This document shows positions 18,535 to 26,473 of a stretch of DNA of 37,738 bases, piece after piece. A program made the translations under genes and the position numbers. The stretch is from Magnetococcales bacterium (GTDB lineage Bacteria > Pseudomonadota > Magnetococcia > Magnetococcales > JADFWT01): NCBI GenBank assembly GCA_015233785.1, contig JADFWT010000017.1:1-37738 (forward strand), given 5' to 3'. How positions within the stretch are numbered: the first letter of the stretch is position 1; every line of letters starts with the position of its first letter. A model generated the notes under the pieces. The model saw only the letters and a list, made by a program, of their open reading frames with translations. It was not told the DNA's origin and did not search any database.

Positions 18535-20016
18535 GTGATTTATTCAGCCGTTAGAGCATCACTTTTCTATCTACTGTTATTGGCAGCAACAAGCGGAGTG
18601 GCTGGGTGGCCGATGCCAGCCCACGCCATCGATCCCCAAACAGATGTCCTCGGCGAGATCTGGAAATGGGCTGAGAAGTCCATCAACAAGCAGAAAGAGC
18701 CCAACCAGCGCAGGCGCGTAGAGAACCATCGTAATGTCAACCGGCATGCAGTAGAGAGGCACAATGTAAACAGGCGTCAGCTGGATAGGCGTACGGTCAA
18801 CAGGCATACCACGGAGCGGCGCACGGTCAACAGGCAGCTCACCAGCTGGAAAAGAGATCCCCGCACCGCTGCTATTCAGAAACATCTGGCCGCGCTTGGC
18901 TTTAATGTCGGCAAGGTGGATGGCATGATGGGACGGCGTACCGCCCAGGCCATTCGCTCCTACCAGAAGATGGTGGGGATGCCAGTAGATGGCCGCATTT
19001 CTGACGGGCTGCTGGCGAGGCTTAATGGCACCCAGCAGCAAGCCAAGACCTATCAGGCTCAAGCACGCCCAGCGGCTCAGCCTCCTCAGAAGGCAGTGGC
19101 TCCACCCGCCGCCCCTCAGCGACCCTCAGCGACCCCCGTGGCGGTTGCAACGTTATCTGCCATTCCCCCCGCGATGGTCACTATGGAAGCCGCTGACGAG
19201 CCGGAGGTCACCTCCCAGGCCATGGCTAGCTCCTTGCCCGCCAACGAGCCGGTGGTGATGAGTTCTGCGCGTGAGGAGGTGCCAAGCCTCCAGCCCAACG
19301 CCATCGACTTCGGGCGCTACCATGCGCTGGTGATTGGCATTGATCGTTACAAACACCTTCCCGATCTGAAGAGTGCCGGAAAGGACGCCGGTGCTATCGC
19401 CAAGGTACTGGAGCAGCGCTATGGCTACCGGGTCAATCGGTTGCTGAACCCCAATCGTAAAGAAATTCTGTTGGCGCTGAATAACTACCGAAAGAGATTG
19501 AAAGATAATGATAATCTTCTGATCTATTATGCGGGTCATGGGCGGATGGACAAAGAGTCCGACAGCGGTTACTGGCTGCCCATGGAGGCCAGCGAGGAGG
19601 ATGATTTTACTTGGGTCTCTCTGAAGCGCATCACCTCCACCTTGCGGGCCATGGAGGCCAAGCATGTGATGGTGATCTCCGACTCCTGTTACTCAGGCAA
19701 GCTAACCAGGGGACTTAAGATTCGGCATGTAAAGCCCGGTTATCATGCCCGTATAGCCAAAACCAGAACTCGGGTGGTGATGACATCCGGCACCCTTGAG
19801 CCGGTGCTCGATAGCAATGGCAACGGCCACTCGGTGTTTGCAGGTGCCCTGCTGACAACCCTCAAGAAAAACGACAGCCAAGTCACCGATGGCATCTCGC
19901 TGTTTCGAGCCCTTAGAAAGCGTGTTATGCTCACCTCAAATCAGAAGCCGGTCTACGCCAATATTCGTAAAGCTGGTCATGATGGCGGCGACTTTCTGTT
20001 TGTTAAAAAGCATTGA
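18535..20016 (+). CDS. Exported caspase-like (C14) protein with peptidoglycan-binding domain, copy 1
   Basis: A 493-residue protein. A signal peptide (about 1-31, ending PAHA) is followed by a basic repeat region (about 58-100) built from VNRH/R, ERR and DRR units such as RTVNRHTTERRTVNR. A PG_binding_1 domain (about 108-165) carries IQKHLAALGFNVGKVDGMMG and TAQAIRSYQ. A Pro/Ala-rich linker leads to a caspase-type domain (about 260-490) starting YHALVIGIDRY, with the catalytic dyad His335 (YYAGHG) and Cys385 (ISDSCYSG). The family hydrolyses peptide bonds, in metacaspases often after Arg or Lys. Export and wall binding suggest action in the periplasm. AAGGA lies 9 nt before the GTG start. It is followed by a paralogue with the same order of parts. 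Confidence 0.9.
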   Translation: MIYSAVRASLFYLLLLAATSGVAGWPMPAHAIDPQTDVLGEIWKWAEKSINKQKEPNQRRRVENHRNVNRHAVERHNVNRRQLDRRTVNRHTTERRTVNRQLTSWKRDPRTAAIQKHLAALGFNVGKVDGMMGRRTAQAIRSYQKMVGMPVDGRISDGLLARLNGTQQQAKTYQAQARPAAQPPQKAVAPPAAPQRPSATPVAVATLSAIPPAMVTMEAADEPEVTSQAMASSLPANEPVVMSSAREEVPSLQPNAIDFGRYHALVIGIDRYKHLPDLKSAGKDAGAIAKVLEQRYGYRVNRLLNPNRKEILLALNNYRKRLKDNDNLLIYYAGHGRMDKESDSGYWLPMEASEEDDFTWVSLKRITSTLRAMEAKHVMVISDSCYSGKLTRGLKIRHVKPGYHARIAKTRTRVVMTSGTLEPVLDSNGNGHSVFAGALLTTLKKNDSQVTDGISLFRALRKRVMLTSNQKPVYANIRKAGHDGGDFLFVKKH

Positions 20017-20062
20017 TAAAGCACACGCCATCTTATGGGGTATGTCTATGGATTTGATAAGA

Positions 20063-20092
20063 TAACCAGCTGTGGTGAATGGCAGCTGGTTA
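20063..20092 (+). promoter_or_regulatory. Perfect 10-bp hairpin between the caspase genes
   Basis: TAACCAGCTG and CAGCTGGTTA are perfect inverted copies around a 10-nt loop. The hairpin lies 46 bp past the first caspase stop and 24 nt before the second ATG. There is no T run, so termination is unlikely; it may regulate translation or processing between the two genes. Confidence 0.6.
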
Positions 20093-20116
20093 GGTTGATT
20101 GATAGCGGCTATTGTC

Positions 20117-21697
20117 ATGCGTTTATTCTTTCATACACTCTTGGTGTCTCTTCTGCTTCTCTCTGCTTCGTCCCTGGTGGTGGGACTCTCTTCGCCTGCG
20201 CACGCTTTCGGACCGGGGGGAGCAGGTGGCTTTAACTCCATCACCCGCTGGACCCAGCAGGAGATGAAAAAGAAGAACAGCACCCCGCAGCGGCGATACG
20301 TACCGAGAAGCACTAGGAAAAGATACACACCAAAAGCCACCCAGCGGAGATACACGCCAAAGGCCACCAAGCCGACCCGCTATAGTCGTACGGTGAAGAA
20401 GCCTACCGCCCGACCCAAGAGCGATCCGCTGACCGCCAAAATTCAGCAACATCTGGCCAAGCTCGGCTATCATGTCGGCAAGGCGGACGGCCTGATGGGC
20501 AAACGTACCGCGCAGGCCATCCGCATTTATCAGAAGAGTCAGAGCATGCGTGTGGATGGGCGCGTCTCCAAGGCCCTGCTGGCGCGACTCACGGCCCCTC
20601 CCAAGCCGGTTGTGGCCACCCAGAAGAGCAGGCCTACCCCTCCAGTGCAGCCTGTAACTCTCGCCAAGGTGCCTGTGGTCTCCAAGCCGGAGATCAAGCG
20701 CCCAGAGCCGACAGTGGTTACGTCCGTGACCACGATCAAGGCCACCCCGGCCCCTAAGCCAATACCCGTAACAATGGCCAAGACCCATCCCGATCTTAAA
20801 CAGGCCGCGCCAGCTATGGCGCTTCCGACGGTGGCGGTTGTGAGCGTACCCTCTCCAGAACCCAAGCACTCAGAGTCCCCGGCTATCCCCTCCCAGGTGG
20901 TGGCTAGCACCCCTGCGGCCAGCGAACCTATTGAGAGGAACATCGCCCGTCTGGATACCCCCACCGCCAAGCCAGGCACCAAAAAATATGGACGCTATCA
21001 CGCGCTGGTGATCGGCATTGATCGCTATGAGCATCTGCCCAATCTGAAGACCGCCAACAAAGATGCTGCTGCCGTTCAGAAGGTGCTTGAAAGGAAGTAT
21101 GGTTTTCAGGTCAGGCGGCTGAAGAACCCCAACCGGCAGATGATCCTTGCCGCGCTGAGGCTCTATCGTATAACATTGACTCCAAAAGATAATCTTCTGA
21201 TTTACTACGCTGGACACGGCTGGCTGGATCGAGAAGCCGACAGTGGCTACTGGATGCCCAAGGAGGCCAATGAGGAGGACGATGTGGATTGGGTCTCCCT
21301 GAGCCGTATCACCTCCAACATTCGCGCCATGAAGGCCAAGCATGTGATGATCATCTCCGACTCATGCTACTCGGGCAAGCTGACCCGTGGCGTGCAGATT
21401 CGGCAGAAGACCCCCGATTATCTGGAGCGCATGGCCAAGACCAAGACACGGGTAGTGATGACCTCCGGTGGTCTGGAGCCGGTGCTGGATGGCGGCGGAA
21501 ATGGCCACTCGGTGTTTGCTGGAGCCCTGCTGCGCATCCTACGGGATAATGAGGAGCCGGTCACCGATGGCTTAGCGCTGTTTCAGTCGGTACGGGAGCG
21601 GGTGATGTGGAATGCCGACCAGAAGCCGGAGTATGCCGATATTCGTAATGCTGGACATGATGGCGGTGATTTTCTTTTTGTTCGTAAGGGGCTATAG
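20117..21697 (+). CDS. Exported caspase-like (C14) protein with peptidoglycan-binding domain, copy 2
   Basis: A 526-residue paralogue of the gene before it. The ATG at 20117 begins a signal peptide (MRLFFHTLLVSLLLLSASS, ending PAHA); an in-frame TTG at 20099 would only lengthen it. A basic repeat with RYTPKAT twice is followed by a PG_binding_1 domain (IQQHLAKLGYHVGKADGLMG), a long Pro/Thr/Val linker, and the caspase domain with His367 (YYAGHG) and Cys417 (ISDSCYSG). The catalytic domains of the two copies are nearly alike, whereas repeats and linkers have diverged, which points to tandem duplication. The TAG stop is formed partly by the first two bases of the IS5 end, yet the C-terminus (FLFVRKGL) matches copy 1 (FLFVKKH), so little or nothing was lost. 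Confidence 0.9.
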   Translation: MRLFFHTLLVSLLLLSASSLVVGLSSPAHAFGPGGAGGFNSITRWTQQEMKKKNSTPQRRYVPRSTRKRYTPKATQRRYTPKATKPTRYSRTVKKPTARPKSDPLTAKIQQHLAKLGYHVGKADGLMGKRTAQAIRIYQKSQSMRVDGRVSKALLARLTAPPKPVVATQKSRPTPPVQPVTLAKVPVVSKPEIKRPEPTVVTSVTTIKATPAPKPIPVTMAKTHPDLKQAAPAMALPTVAVVSVPSPEPKHSESPAIPSQVVASTPAASEPIERNIARLDTPTAKPGTKKYGRYHALVIGIDRYEHLPNLKTANKDAAAVQKVLERKYGFQVRRLKNPNRQMILAALRLYRITLTPKDNLLIYYAGHGWLDREADSGYWMPKEANEEDDVDWVSLSRITSNIRAMKAKHVMIISDSCYSGKLTRGVQIRQKTPDYLERMAKTKTRVVMTSGGLEPVLDGGGNGHSVFAGALLRILRDNEEPVTDGLALFQSVRERVMWNADQKPEYADIRNAGHDGGDFLFVRKGL

Positions 21698-23184
21698 AGT
21701 CGATCGTGCAGAAGCCTGTTTTCAAGACTAAATCATGCAGCCATTAGCATTGGATGAAGATCTGGTCTCTGCATGAATCTCAACGCCCACTGTAAAATTT
21801 GGACAAAAAGAAGCCGCAGCTTCCTGAGAATGGCGCGGAGGTTGTAGCCGATGCCCGCCAGCAACGCGTTGGCTTTATCGCCAAAGCTGCCCCGCAGAAA
21901 ATTTCGATCCAATCGGCCTTCATTCTTCTGGTGGCCAATGACGGGTTCAACGGCAGATCGGCGTCGCAGTTCTCTCCGAATGGTTGGCGTGACGCCTCGG
22001 CGCTGGCCGGAGATGAAGACCTTCGTGTCCGTAACACCGTGTCCTCTGTAGCCTTGATCCACATAGCAGCGTTCGGGCTTTTCACCCGTAAGGCGCTCCA
22101 CCTGATCCAGGGAAGCTTTCAGAGTGTGTCCGTCATAGGGGTTGTTATCAAAGGACTGGATGCCGACCACAAAGGGCTCTCGGTTGGTGATGGCTACTCC
22201 GACCTTACTGCCAAATTCGTATTTTTTGTGCGCTTTGCCCTTGGCGATACAGACCACATGTGGCTCATGCAGCGCGTAGAGTTTGTTCTTGTCATGGGTT
22301 TTCTGGACCAACAGGCGTTCGGCATGAGCAAGCTCCTCTTTGAACAGGGCCAGAATCTCGGGATGTCCTTTCAATTTACGCCGAATATCTCGCACCACAC
22401 GGCTCAGCCACGTACGAAGGCGCCGGATCTCACGACGCATCCGTTTGAGCTGTCGGGCATGGGCGTATCGGCCTGCTTTCATAACAGCTCGCGGCCCTTT
22501 GCGACGGTAGCTTTGACGGAGCGGAACACGGAACCTGAAAGCCAGCCTGACCAGACGCTCGCGGCTGCGGTTCAGAAGCTTGGCGTCAGTCGGGTGGGCG
22601 ATGTTCTTGGGCTGAACCGTGGTATCCACAGTGACGCGCTTCAAACTGCTGGGTTTAACCGCCTCCACATCCAGCCCCAAACGGATGGTCTCTGCGAGTA
22701 AAAAACTCTAGCCCATCTTCTCCAATCCGTTTGCGCCACCGGCTGATGTCAGATCGATGAATGGGCTTTTTGTGGGTAAAAAAAGTTTCTCCACAAAGCG
22801 CCTGCCAATAGGGATTTTCCGGCCATCGATCAACCACTTCATCCTCGCTTAGGCCGTACATCGACTGGAGCATCACCAAGCCAGACATCATGCGGATAGG
22901 TATGCCGGGTCGGCCCCGATCTGCATACAGCGGTTCAAAACGATCCTCCAACTTTGACCAGTCAACACGACCCGCTAAACGCATCAGCTCGTGGTCAGGA
23001 TTGCAGAGGAATTCCAAACGGGCATGGAATAGGTCGCCCTGGGGCTCAATAGTGCTTTTTTTTGGCTTCATGTTTTGCAAGGTTTCTGGGGGTTGGCACT
23101 GTTTCTCTTGCAATCTATTATGCTTTATCTATGCTAAAATATCAATACATTTCATGTGGTTGTGTGTTATTCACGATCGACTCT
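21696..23184. mobile_element. IS5-family insertion sequence
   Basis: Inverted 13-mers AGAGTCGATCGTG (21696-21708) and CACGATCGACTCT (23172-23184) enclose a DDE transposase gene on the minus strand, giving a 1489-bp element of normal size for the family. No target duplication is visible (CTAT on the left, GGTA on the right). The left end forms part of the second caspase stop codon. The right end runs into a 43-bp element found again at 29689. Exact ends are inferred from the repeats alone. Confidence 0.8.
21733..23113 (-). pseudogene. IS5-family transposase split by a frameshift
   Basis: Two overlapping minus-strand frames make one transposase. The first (23113-22655) holds the N-terminal domain (GRPGIPIRMMSGLVMLQSMYG, SRWRKRIGEDGLEF). 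The second (to 21733) holds the DDE domain with VTVDTTV, YVDQGYRGHG and AVEPVIGHQKNEGRLDRN. The frame is lost at a run of six T (22700-22705): GAG TTT TTT ACT. With five T the reading becomes EDGLEFLLAET and joins the second frame. This may be a disabling one-base insertion, a sequencing error, or a slippage site that makes the full enzyme at low level. All three DDE acids are intact. Confidence 0.85.
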
Positions 23185-23223
23185 GGTAGCCTCTCCGTCA
23201 GGTCAGAGAGTTTGCGACACTAT
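23181..23223. repeat. 43-bp dispersed repeat, copy A
   Basis: This copy matches copy B at 29689-29731 at 42 of 43 positions (T versus G at 23213). It begins in the last four bases of the IS5 right end and lies just past the stop of the sensor kinase at 23258. Inside is CTCTC-N10-GAGAG (23191-23210), able to form a small hairpin. Both copies end GCGACACTAT. Confidence 0.85.
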
Positions 23224-23257
23224 CCCTGCACCCACCACCACCTTTTGCGAGGGTGAT

Positions 23258-26221
23258 CTACTCCCCGTTTTGTCTAACAGCCAACAGTTCATCAACTGCC
23301 CGGATTAACTCCTCAGGTAGCGCCGGTTTTGCCAAAATTGGAATGTCCTCAGGTAACTCAAACGAATGATTCGGCCCATAGCCGGTACAGACCAACACAG
23401 GAAGATCGGGTTTCAGTGCACGGGCCTTCTCAATCCATTCCGCGCCTCCCATCACCGGCATGCCAAGATCTATCACCACTGCGTCGTATCGGACTGGGTT
23501 TTCCTGAAAGCTGTTGAACGCCTCCAATGGATGGGCATAGGTCTTGACCACATAACCGGCACTGCCAAGTTGTTTTCCCATCAGGTGGACAATGTGCTCC
23601 TCATCGTCAATCAGCAGAATATTGCCCACATGGGTTTGCTCCTCCATCAAAGGGAGTTCATCCCCCGCAAGGCATGGCCCATTTTCCTGCCAAACAGGAA
23701 AACGTAGTTGGAACGAAGCCCCGCTTGCCATCTTCCCTTTTGTCGAAGCTTCAACCCTGTTGTCATTCTGGTTGTGGACTGTGATGGTGCCGTTGTGCCC
23801 ACTCATGATGCCGTGGACGATGGAGAGTCCCAGTCCCGTGCCTTTGTTTACTGGATGGGTGGAAAAGAAAGGATCAAATACACGATCCAGGTGCTCTTCA
23901 GAAATGCCTGGGCCTTCATCGGCAACCGTCAACGCATAACAAGGCGCAGATGGGGTGTGACCAGGTATTCCGCACGCCTCCTGCAGCAGTTCCAACGCCA
24001 GAAAGATCTCACCATGTCGGCCCTCCATGGCCTGAATGGCATTGTTTAGCAGGTTGATCAGCACCTGCTGAATCTGGATTTCATCCCCAAAAATCGGATA
24101 CTTGCACAGTTGGATGTCATGACGAATGGTGATGTTGTCGGGAATGATGCTGCTGACCATCGTCAGTGTATCCTTGCACAGGATATCCAGCATCAATGGT
24201 CTGAAAGAACCTTCTTGACTGCGGCTGAAGGTGAGCAGCTTGCGCACAATATCCCGTGCTTGCAGAGAGGTGGTATGGATCACCTGCAGGTCCTTGCTGA
24301 ATTTTACCTGTTCGGCCAACTCATCACTCAAAATTTGTGTATAGCCAAGGATGATGGTCAGCTTGTTGTTGAATTCATGGGCGATTCCCCCAGACAGGGT
24401 GCCCAATGCCTCCATCTTCTGAGCCTGACGCAACTGATTTTCCAGATCAAGCTGCTTGGTGATGTCATCCCCGGAAAGCAACAGCCCCATGACCATGTGC
24501 TGATCATGACGAATGCGCGCACTCTTCCACCGAATCGTGCGCAATATGCCGTCGGAGCGTTCAATCGTACTGTCATTGTGCTCCTGAGATGCTTCTGCCG
24601 TGCCATGGAGAAGAGCGGTAAGGTACGTCTGTTCCACCTCACGCTGATGTTCTGGGATAGCAACCTCTGTCCACCGCTGACCTACAAGCATTTCCTGTGG
24701 GCGTTGTAGTAGGTCGGCTCCCTGGCGATTGATCATGGTAATGACGCCATGGAGGTCCAGAGCTACAAACACTGATCCTGCCAGATCCAAATATCTCGCT
24801 AGCTTGTCCCGTTCTTTCTTGAGAGCATCCTCCATCTCTCGATGTTCGGTGACGTCGGTACACACCCCTATCCATCGATAGGGCTTGTCCGATTCATCAA
24901 GCAGCGGCAACCCTTTGTCGCTCCAGTATCGGAAACGACCATCCTTCTGGCGAATGCGGTAACTGATTTGGATCGCTTTAGTGGAAGTGCGGTGGTAGTA
25001 CACGGCCTTTTCCAAGGAAGGTTGATCTTTAGGATGGATCAATGCCAGCCATGCGCCGATGTCTTGGGAGATCTCTCCGAGTTCGTAGCCCAGAAAGGTG
25101 TCGATATCGTTATACCAACGCAGTTCATCACTCTTCACGTCCCACTCATAGATCAAATCGTAGGAGAGTTCGCCTGCTATGCGGAAACGCGCCTGACTTT
25201 CACGTAGCTTTCGCTCGGCCTGCTCAAGCTGAACCATTTTCTGCTCTCTCTCCCGAGTACGCTCCCGTAACTTTCGTTCGGTCTGCTCAAGCTGACCCAT
25301 CTTCTGTTCCAGCTCCTGTGTACGTTCCCGCACCTGACGCCGGAGGGCCATGGTGTGAAACATCCATCCACCCAGAAGGATCAAAACCCCAACCACAATC
25401 AGCAATGGATAGAGCCAACTGGGGACACGGGTGATCCGGATACCCCAAATCCATTTTTTCATCAGCGCTTCGATGGTGGCATCTGGCACCTTTTCGAGGC
25501 CTCTCTCAATCTTTTCCAGAAGTGCCAGATTGCCCTCTTTGACAGCGGCACGCATATGCAGGGTATAAAGTGTATCCAGCACTCGGTATTGATCGGGCGA
25601 TCCCATGGAGCGCATGAAGTACATCGTGGTCGGATAGTCGGATATGAAAGCCAGAATCTTTTCGCCAAACCCAGCTTCCACCAGCGCCTTGCTGTTGGGA
25701 AAATTCTGCAAGGTCATCTCGGGGTGGTGTTTGCGCATGAAAGCTTCCGAATAGCCACCAGCCACCACTCCCACAGCAATATGACCAAGATCTTGCAACC
25801 CGTTTGCTTTCAACTTCTGGGAGACGAACAGACGTCCCGGAATGGGCAGCAAACGCTTTTCGCTATAGTCCAAGAATTTATCCCTGGCTTCCGAGTAATA
25901 GATCCCGGAATGCATATTCGCAACGCCATCCCGTACCTGTTGGATGGAACCAGCCCAATCCACTAGATGAAATCGAATACGCGTTCCGGTCTGCTGGCTA
26001 TACGCGCGCCAATAATCGATCAGCAACCCCTTTGGCTTACCGTGTTGATCCAGATAGGTGAAAGGAGGGAGTGCTTTGGAGCCAGAGATGACCAAAACTT
26101 CATGGCCTGATTTTGAGAAAGCCGAGGATGGGAGAATCCATGCAAAGAGCATCAAAACGAGGAGCGCACGTCTTCTCATCTGAATAGAGTATGGGATGTC
26201 GAGCCCCCAGAATATACCCAC
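23258..26221 (-). CDS. Hybrid histidine kinase with periplasmic solute-binding sensor domain
   Basis: A 987-residue membrane protein. A signal sequence or first helix (about 16-36) is followed by a periplasmic SBP_bac_3-type domain (about 40-260, PPFTYLDQHGKPKGLLIDYW) and a membrane helix (about 270-292). A coiled coil made of two 21-residue copies follows, then two PAS domains (about 345-460 and 470-590). The kinase core has His615 in GGIAHEFNN, NLLNNAIQAM, DEGPGIS and GTGLGLS, and the C-terminal receiver has Asp918 in VVIDLGMP. The family senses small solutes such as amino acids through the binding domain. The start is GTG at 26221, since GAGGA lies 8 nt upstream. It is last in a probable operon with the DUF6398-type and 56-residue genes. 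Confidence 0.92.
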   Translation of the reverse strand: MGIFWGLDIPYSIQMRRRALLVLMLFAWILPSSAFSKSGHEVLVISGSKALPPFTYLDQHGKPKGLLIDYWRAYSQQTGTRIRFHLVDWAGSIQQVRDGVANMHSGIYYSEARDKFLDYSEKRLLPIPGRLFVSQKLKANGLQDLGHIAVGVVAGGYSEAFMRKHHPEMTLQNFPNSKALVEAGFGEKILAFISDYPTTMYFMRSMGSPDQYRVLDTLYTLHMRAAVKEGNLALLEKIERGLEKVPDATIEALMKKWIWGIRITRVPSWLYPLLIVVGVLILLGGWMFHTMALRRQVRERTQELEQKMGQLEQTERKLRERTREREQKMVQLEQAERKLRESQARFRIAGELSYDLIYEWDVKSDELRWYNDIDTFLGYELGEISQDIGAWLALIHPKDQPSLEKAVYYHRTSTKAIQISYRIRQKDGRFRYWSDKGLPLLDESDKPYRWIGVCTDVTEHREMEDALKKERDKLARYLDLAGSVFVALDLHGVITMINRQGADLLQRPQEMLVGQRWTEVAIPEHQREVEQTYLTALLHGTAEASQEHNDSTIERSDGILRTIRWKSARIRHDQHMVMGLLLSGDDITKQLDLENQLRQAQKMEALGTLSGGIAHEFNNKLTIILGYTQILSDELAEQVKFSKDLQVIHTTSLQARDIVRKLLTFSRSQEGSFRPLMLDILCKDTLTMVSSIIPDNITIRHDIQLCKYPIFGDEIQIQQVLINLLNNAIQAMEGRHGEIFLALELLQEACGIPGHTPSAPCYALTVADEGPGISEEHLDRVFDPFFSTHPVNKGTGLGLSIVHGIMSGHNGTITVHNQNDNRVEASTKGKMASGASFQLRFPVWQENGPCLAGDELPLMEEQTHVGNILLIDDEEHIVHLMGKQLGSAGYVVKTYAHPLEAFNSFQENPVRYDAVVIDLGMPVMGGAEWIEKARALKPDLPVLVCTGYGPNHSFELPEDIPILAKPALPEELIRAVDELLAVRQNGE
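25205..25330 (-). repeat. In-gene tandem duplication of 63 bp (three heptads)
   Basis: Residues 298-318 and 319-339 of the sensor kinase are two copies of a 21-residue unit, RERTQELEQKMGQLEQTERK plus L, differing at few positions. Twenty-one residues equal three coiled-coil heptads, so the duplication lengthens the signalling helix after the membrane segment while keeping its register. Confidence 0.85.
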
Positions 26222-26258
26222 GCAACGATTCCTCGATCAGCCTTCCCTGATTTGCCTG

Positions 26259-26281
26259 GGGAGGTAAATGATCATCCTCCC
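26259..26281. promoter_or_regulatory. Intercistronic hairpin
   Basis: GGGAGG and CCTCCC pair around an 11-nt loop, 6 bp past the stop of the 56-residue gene and 37 nt before the kinase start (minus strand). No T run follows. It may set the relative amounts of the two products or act as a weak attenuator. Confidence 0.45.
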
Positions 26282-26287
26282 AGCAAG

Positions 26288-26458
26288 CTACGAGTAACGG
26301 ATAGCCATTCCGTCATCGCTGCTCTTGAAGAGCGCTTCCCCCGAGGAGAAAGTACAGCGTCCAGATGAAATGGCGGCAGCAAGGTCACTTGCCTGGGTCT
26401 CACTCAGGTCCGTGGCCAAACCTGAGGCATTCAAGGTATCCATCGATAAGTCTGACAT
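26288..26458 (-). CDS. Small protein of unknown function (56 aa), downstream of the DUF6398-type gene
   Basis: A 56-residue frame with AAAGGA about 8 nt before its ATG. It starts 15 bp after the stop of the 682-residue gene and ends 66 bp before the sensor kinase start, all on one strand. The product begins MSDLSMDTLNASGLATDLSE and has a central DLAAAISSGRCTFSSGEALF with a single Cys and a Ser-rich acidic composition. It has no signal peptide, membrane helix or recognised domain. Position and ribosome site argue for a real gene. It could be a small partner or regulator of the large protein, or a modified-peptide precursor; neither can be shown here. Confidence 0.6.
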   Translation of the reverse strand: MSDLSMDTLNASGLATDLSETQASDLAAAISSGRCTFSSGEALFKSSDDGMAIRYS

Positions 26459-26473
26459 CAGCTGTTCCTTTAT

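Noticed and set aside
18535-21697. Caspase pair as a CRISPR- or gasdermin-type defence system
   Set aside because: No CRISPR array, gasdermin, NTPase or nucleotide-signal gene is near, and both proteins carry signal peptides.
21799-22701. Plus-strand frame of 300 codons
   Set aside because: It is the antisense shadow of the IS5 transposase catalytic half.
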